A stretch of 9,347 nucleotides of DNA from SIG636 sp045535465 (GTDB lineage: Bacteria > Bacillota > Clostridia > Oscillospirales > CAG-382), in NCBI GenBank assembly GCA_045535465.1, contig JAZSLS010000112.1, positions 1 to 9,347 of the forward strand, in the 5' to 3' direction. The translations under genes and the position numbers were made by a program. The notes beneath the pieces were generated by a model. It was not told where the DNA came from, did no database searches, and saw only the letters and a program-made list of their open reading frames with translations. Of this stretch, positions 5,705-9,347 are shown piece by piece (within the stretch, counting starts at the first letter, position 1; every line of letters begins with the position of its first letter).

Positions 5705-6986
5705 TTATATCATCATAGCTTTCACGCTTGATGATAATACGATCTCCACTCTTCCCCACGCCAACCATTGCAGGTCTCGGAAGCCTGTTATAATTTGAAG
5801 CCATAGAATAGTTATATGCGCCGGTCACCAGCACTGCGAGAACGTCTCCTCGTTCGCAAGGCTGAAGAGCAACATCTTCCTGAATAAGGTCACCACTTTC
5901 GCAACAACGTCCTGCGACGGTAGCGCATACAGTTTTCTCTGCACCTGCTTTGTTTGCAACAAGGCAGGTGTATTTTGATTGATAAAGGGCGTAACGAGGA
6001 TTATCCGGCATACCGCCGTCAATCGAAACGTAGGATTTGTAACCGGTAATGGTTTTAAAGGACCCAACGGTATAAAGAGTAAGGCCTGCAGCAGCAACCA
6101 TTGAACGACCGGGTTCAAAGTAAACTTTGGGACAGTTAATACCAAATTTTTCACAAGCGGCTGCAAGACAAGAATAGATGTCCGATAACACCTTCTCGTA
6201 ATCAAAATCGGGATCGGCGTCAGTATACTTAACTCCAAAACCACCGCCAAGATTCAAAGCTGAAACGCTAACACCCGTTGCTGTTTTAATATCATAAATA
6301 AAACGCACCATAATCTCAGCCGCTTCTGCAAATGGATTATAGTCAAATATTTGAGAACCAATATGACAATGCAAACCTTCAAATTCGATATTGTCACAAG
6401 ACAAAAGTGTTTTAACCGCTTCTAAAGCCTGACCGGTTTCAATAGCAACGCCAAACTTAGAATCAACCGAACCGGTCACAACAGCCTTATGGGTATGAGG
6501 GTCGATGCCGGGGCTGACACGTAACATAGCACGTACCTTTATCCCCCTATCTGCAGCTTCTTTTTGAATGGCGGCAATTTCTTCAAGGTTATCCGCAACA
6601 AAACATCCAACACCGCAATCCATAGCGAGTCGTATATCTGCATCAGTTTTATTATTGCCGTGGAAATATGCATTTTCCATAGGAAAGCCTGCTTTGCTTG
6701 CGGTGTATATTTCTCCACCGGAAACTACGTCGATACCTATACCGGCTTCTTTTGCAATTCTGTATATTTCTCTACAGGAAAGAGCCTTGCTTGCAAACAA
6801 AGGCTTACTGCCTTTTCCAAAATATTTTTCAATAAGAGTTTTATACGTTAAACAACTTTCAAAAACGTAATCGGTATCCAAAACATAAAGAGGGGTACCG
6901 TATTTTTTTGCCAATTCAACTGTATCAAAACCGGCAATCGTAAGATTTCCTCTTTCATTAATATCCAAATTTTTATGTAGCATCAT
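5688..6986 (-). CDS. lysA: Diaminopimelate decarboxylase
   Basis: This PLP enzyme makes L-lysine from meso-diaminopimelate, the last step of lysine synthesis. The 432-residue length is normal for the fold-type III (alanine racemase-like) family. FASKAL carries the Schiff-base Lys67. GLHCHIGSQ is at 204-212, LNLGGGFG at 244-251 is the phosphate-binding loop, and EPGRS at 291-295 contributes substrate contacts. CCESGD at 361-366 includes the catalytic Cys362 supplied across the dimer, and GAYNYSMASNYN at 389-400 is the C-terminal signature with Tyr391. The CCES motif favours diaminopimelate over arginine or ornithine decarboxylation. The start is a doubled ATGATG at 6981-6986, with AAAGG six bases before the first ATG and a 14-base overlap with engB, so coupling is likely. 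The 3' end overlaps the convergent gene by 17 bases, and a rightward terminator hairpin is embedded at codons near 338-349. No lysine riboswitch precedes it. Confidence 0.97.
   Translation of the reverse strand: MMLHKNLDINERGNLTIAGFDTVELAKKYGTPLYVLDTDYVFESCLTYKTLIEKYFGKGSKPLFASKALSCREIYRIAKEAGIGIDVVSGGEIYTASKAGFPMENAYFHGNNKTDADIRLAMDCGVGCFVADNLEEIAAIQKEAADRGIKVRAMLRVSPGIDPHTHKAVVTGSVDSKFGVAIETGQALEAVKTLLSCDNIEFEGLHCHIGSQIFDYNPFAEAAEIMVRFIYDIKTATGVSVSALNLGGGFGVKYTDADPDFDYEKVLSDIYSCLAAACEKFGINCPKVYFEPGRSMVAAAGLTLYTVGSFKTITGYKSYVSIDGGMPDNPRYALYQSKYTCLVANKAGAEKTVCATVAGRCCESGDLIQEDVALQPCERGDVLAVLVTGAYNYSMASNYNRLPRPAMVGVGKSGDRIIIKRESYDDIIKNDI
5940..5980 (+). terminator. Rho-independent terminator of the pseudouridine synthase transcript, inside lysA
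   Basis: TGCACCTGCTTTGTT (5940-5954) pairs with 5958-5972 over 15 consecutive positions (two are G-U) around a three-base TGC loop. TTTTGATT follows at 5973-5980. On the minus strand the stem is followed by an A/G-rich stretch, not T's, so it points rightward. It is about 235 bases past the end of the pseudouridine synthase gene, which has no other strong terminator candidate before it. The T-tract is imperfect. Confidence 0.62.
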
Positions 6987-7590
6987 TTATTACCTTTCTT
7001 AACACGCTGTCAATAAGCACTTCCCTACCAAGCCCCTTGAGCGAGGAGTACAAAACACATTCTGTACCGGCGACAACTGCAGGGTCGTTAATTATCTCGT
7101 TTGCGCTTTTTGTAAGCTCAGTTTTATTAAGCTTATCGCATTTAGTTATAACTATCATATAGGGAACATTAAAATGCTTTAGATATTCTAACATCATTCG
7201 GTCATCGTTGGTTATTCCTGCCTTAGCGTCTATCAACTGCAAAACAAGCTTCAGGGCATCGTTATCAACAAAATAACCTTCCGTAAGCTTAGACCATTTG
7301 GCAATATCGGTTTTGCTCCTTCGTGCAAAGCCATAGCCCGGTAAATCTACAAAGAACAGTTTATTATCTGCACAATAATAGTTTACAGTTATGGTTTTTC
7401 CGGGTTCGGCACTTACACGGGCAAGTTTTTTTCGTCCGAGAACAGAATTCACAAGGGAACTTTTGCCAACGTTGGATCTACCGGAAAAGGCTACCTGCGG
7501 TATCCCATTTTTCAAAAGCTGACCGGGTAAACCCGCAGTAATTTTTAAATCCGTATTATGAAGATTGAGATTACCAAAAACCATATTCAT
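6973..7590 (-). CDS. engB: Ribosome biogenesis GTPase EngB/YsxC
   Basis: This small TRAFAC-class GTPase is needed for late assembly of the 50S ribosomal subunit. The 205-residue product is full length. The G1 loop GRSNVGKSS is at 37-45, the G2 threonine lies in GKTITVNYY near 66, G3 DLPGYG is at 82-87, G4 TKCD is at 149-152, and G5 SSLKG is at 182-186. The single G domain with GRSNVGKSS and NYY identifies EngB among related GTPases. ATG at 7588-7590 has GAGGAG nine bases upstream, directly after the lon stop with a 14-base gap; a second in-frame ATG at 7582-7584 is less well spaced. Lon followed by ysxC is also the order in Bacillus subtilis. The stop overlaps lysA by 14 bases. Confidence 0.97.
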   Translation of the reverse strand: MNMVFGNLNLHNTDLKITAGLPGQLLKNGIPQVAFSGRSNVGKSSLVNSVLGRKKLARVSAEPGKTITVNYYCADNKLFFVDLPGYGFARRSKTDIAKWSKLTEGYFVDNDALKLVLQLIDAKAGITNDDRMMLEYLKHFNVPYMIVITKCDKLNKTELTKSANEIINDPAVVAGTECVLYSSLKGLGREVLIDSVLRKVINDAT

Positions 7591-7604
7591 AACAAAAAAC
7601 TCCT

Positions 7605-9347
7605 CTAATTAATGGCAATACCAACAACTTCGGAAAAACGCTTAACCGGAATAAAATCCAAAGTGTTTTTAATTTCCTCACCGAACTCTTCAACATCGCT
7701 TAAATTATCGTAAGGAATAATAACAGTCCTGGCTCCTGCCTTATACGCTGCCATTGTTTTTTCTTTAAGACCGCCTATTCTCAAAACTCTGCCGGTAAGT
7801 GTAAGCTCACCCGTCATAGCAACGCTTTGTTTGACGGTTTTGCCGGTTAAAGCGGATACCATAGCAGTAGCTATCGTTATCCCCGCACTGGGCCCATCCT
7901 TAGGAACAGCACCTTCAGGAACGTGAAGGTGAATATCAAGCTTCTCGGTAAAATCACCGCTAACACCCAAAGTCTTATTGTTTGCTCGTATATAGCTGAT
8001 AGCGGCTTTGGCAGACTCCTTCATAACGTCTCCTAAATTACCGGTTAGCTCAAGCTTTCCTTTGCCGGGCATTGTAAGAACTTCAACCTGAAGCATCTCC
8101 CCACCTAAAGCAGTCCACGCTAAGCCGTTAACAACGCCCACTTCATCCTCGTCGTATACTTTATCGGGAATGTAACGAGCCGGCCCTAAAAGCTCACGAA
8201 GCTTTGCACTATCAACAACAAAGCTTTTACCGTTACCGTCAACAATTGAAACCGATATCTTCCTGCAAACGTTTGCAATCTCTCTTTCAAGATTTCTCAC
8301 ACCCGCTTCTTTTGTATAGAAGTTAATAAGTGAAAGTATTCCTTCGTCTGTAAAATTAAGGTTGCGTTTTGTAAGACCGTGTTTCTTAAGCTGCTTGGGA
8401 ATTAAGTGATTTTTCGATATAGAAAGCTTTTCTTCCTCGGAGTAACTGTCCATATGTATTATTTCCAAACGATCCAGCAAAGCCGAAGGTATTGTATCAA
8501 CAGTGTTTGCTGTAGTTATAAACATACACTGAGATAAATCAATAGGAAGTTCAACAAAGTGGTCTCTAAAAGCCTTATTTTGTTCAGCATCAAGGGCTTC
8601 AAGCAAAGCAGAAGAAGGGTCACCGTGTGAATCTTTAGTAAGCTTATCAATCTCATCGAGAAGCATAACGGGATTAATGGTTCCTGCTAATTTTAAGCCG
8701 TTAACTATTCTTCCGGGCATTGAACCAACATAAGTTTTTCTATGTCCACGAATATCCGCTTCATCACGCACACCACCTAAAGCAATACGCACGTATTTTC
8801 GATTAAGTGCCTGTGCTATAGAGCGAACGATGGAAGTTTTACCTATACCGGGAGGCCCGACCAAACAAAGAATTTGTCCTCCGATATCGTCAGACAATTG
8901 TCTAACGGCAATATATTCAAGAATACGCTCTTTTATTTTTGTTAAACCGTCGTGGTCGTTTTCAAGTATTTTTCTTGCTTTATCTACATCAAGTCTTTCC
9001 TTGGATTTCTTTTCCCAAGGAAGTTCAAGGCAAACCTCTATATAGTTGCGAACTACGGATGCCTCCTGAGAACCAAAAGGCATTTTCGAAAGCTTAGATA
9101 CCTCTTTTAAAAGCTTGCTTTTTACCTCTTGGGGCAATTCTCTCTCATCTATTTTAGCAGCAAGCTCCTGATCATCTGTAAAATATTCCTCGTCTCCAAA
9201 CACACCAAGCTCAGTTTGAATAACCTTTAGTTGTTCTCTTAAAAAATTATCACGCTGATTCCTTTGAAGTTGAACACGAACCTTATTTTGTATTTCCGCA
9301 TCAAGATATCCATATTCAAGTTCAGTTTTTATAAAATAAATGAATTT
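7605..9347 (-). CDS. lon: ATP-dependent protease LonA, lacking its N-terminal part (cut by window edge)
   Basis: Lon is a cytoplasmic hexameric AAA+ serine protease that unfolds and degrades damaged and regulatory proteins. The frame is open to the right edge: 580 residues are visible, and the family's full length suggests roughly 200 more upstream, mainly the N-terminal substrate-binding domain. The visible part begins in the helical region (QRDNFLREQLKVIQTELG at 31-48). Walker A GPPGIGKT is at 164-171 and Walker B VMLLDEID at 227-234. The protease domain has PKDGPSAG with Ser487 (codon 7887-7889) and GGLKEK with Lys528, forming the Ser-Lys dyad. PKDGPSAG marks the LonA type. A GTG at 9201-9203 looks like a start if only the window is scanned, but the homology continues through it. 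It is the first visible gene of the lon-engB-lysA operon; its promoter is outside the window. B. subtilis has the same lonA-ysxC junction. Confidence 0.97.
   Translation of the reverse strand, partial: KFIYFIKTELEYGYLDAEIQNKVRVQLQRNQRDNFLREQLKVIQTELGVFGDEEYFTDDQELAAKIDERELPQEVKSKLLKEVSKLSKMPFGSQEASVVRNYIEVCLELPWEKKSKERLDVDKARKILENDHDGLTKIKERILEYIAVRQLSDDIGGQILCLVGPPGIGKTSIVRSIAQALNRKYVRIALGGVRDEADIRGHRKTYVGSMPGRIVNGLKLAGTINPVMLLDEIDKLTKDSHGDPSSALLEALDAEQNKAFRDHFVELPIDLSQCMFITTANTVDTIPSALLDRLEIIHMDSYSEEEKLSISKNHLIPKQLKKHGLTKRNLNFTDEGILSLINFYTKEAGVRNLEREIANVCRKISVSIVDGNGKSFVVDSAKLRELLGPARYIPDKVYDEDEVGVVNGLAWTALGGEMLQVEVLTMPGKGKLELTGNLGDVMKESAKAAISYIRANNKTLGVSGDFTEKLDIHLHVPEGAVPKDGPSAGITIATAMVSALTGKTVKQSVAMTGELTLTGRVLRIGGLKEKTMAAYKAGARTVIIPYDNLSDVEEFGEEIKNTLDFIPVKRFSEVVGIAIN

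Noticed and set aside
5709..5735. Inverted repeat ATCATCA...TGATGAT with AGC/GCT inner pairs right after the pseudouridine synthase stop
   Set aside because: It is a 10-pair stem with a bulge, but AT-rich and not followed by T's on either strand. It is not a convincing terminator, though it could cap an mRNA 3' end.
5825..6250. Leftward 141-codon frame within lysA
   Set aside because: It is a frame-shifted shadow of the conserved decarboxylase sequence and has no recognisable domain of its own.
9201..9203. GTG as the start codon of lon, giving a 532-residue protein
   Set aside because: The frame stays open to the window edge and encodes typical Lon helical sequence (REQLKVIQTELG) upstream of this codon, so it is an internal valine.
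1..9347. A new defence, mobile or secondary-metabolism system
   Set aside because: All eight genes belong to well-known housekeeping or metabolic families, gene spacing is that of normal operons, and no repeats, integrase or unusual composition were seen.

Overview
The window is an ordinary chromosomal housekeeping segment. It most likely comes from a low-GC Gram-positive bacterium of the class Clostridia, possibly Oscillospiraceae/Ruminococcaceae. The support is the lon-engB adjacency also found in Bacillus relatives, the divergent topoisomerase IV type (EGDSAM..SCKLARN, QRSKGLGEN), Shine-Dalgarno sites of the GAGGAG/GGTG kind, and a consensus sigma-A promoter. GC is roughly 40% by eye. This placement is inference from protein character, not a database result. 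I see no mobile element, CRISPR array, tRNA, rRNA, or toxin-antitoxin or defence gene.

Layout: positions 1-4642 hold a leftward operon read from a strong promoter near 4637-4665. In transcription order it is a class I/II PLP aminotransferase (3383-4576), trpS (2376-3386), parE (363-2351) and the start of parC (1-332, running off the left edge). The genes overlap by 4 bases or are 24-30 bases apart. Positions 4577-4747 are a divergent promoter region. A rightward gene for an RluA-family pseudouridine synthase occupies 4748-5704. Positions 5688-9347 hold a second leftward operon: lon (5' part beyond the right edge), engB and lysA. No stretch longer than 300 bases lacks a gene.

The pseudouridine synthase and lysA genes converge and overlap by 17 bases, so there is no intergenic room for terminators. 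Each transcript appears to end inside the other gene: a leftward hairpin plus T-tract lies within the pseudouridine synthase gene (5542-5583), and a rightward 15-bp hairpin plus T-rich tail lies within lysA (5940-5980). If both are used, the two mRNAs are complementary over about 430 bases. This is the most interesting thing in the window.

Functionally the genes cover chromosome decatenation (ParE/ParC), tryptophanyl-tRNA charging (TrpS), amino-acid transamination, rRNA pseudouridylation and 50S assembly (Rlu, EngB), protein quality control (Lon), and lysine synthesis (LysA). I found no previously undescribed system.
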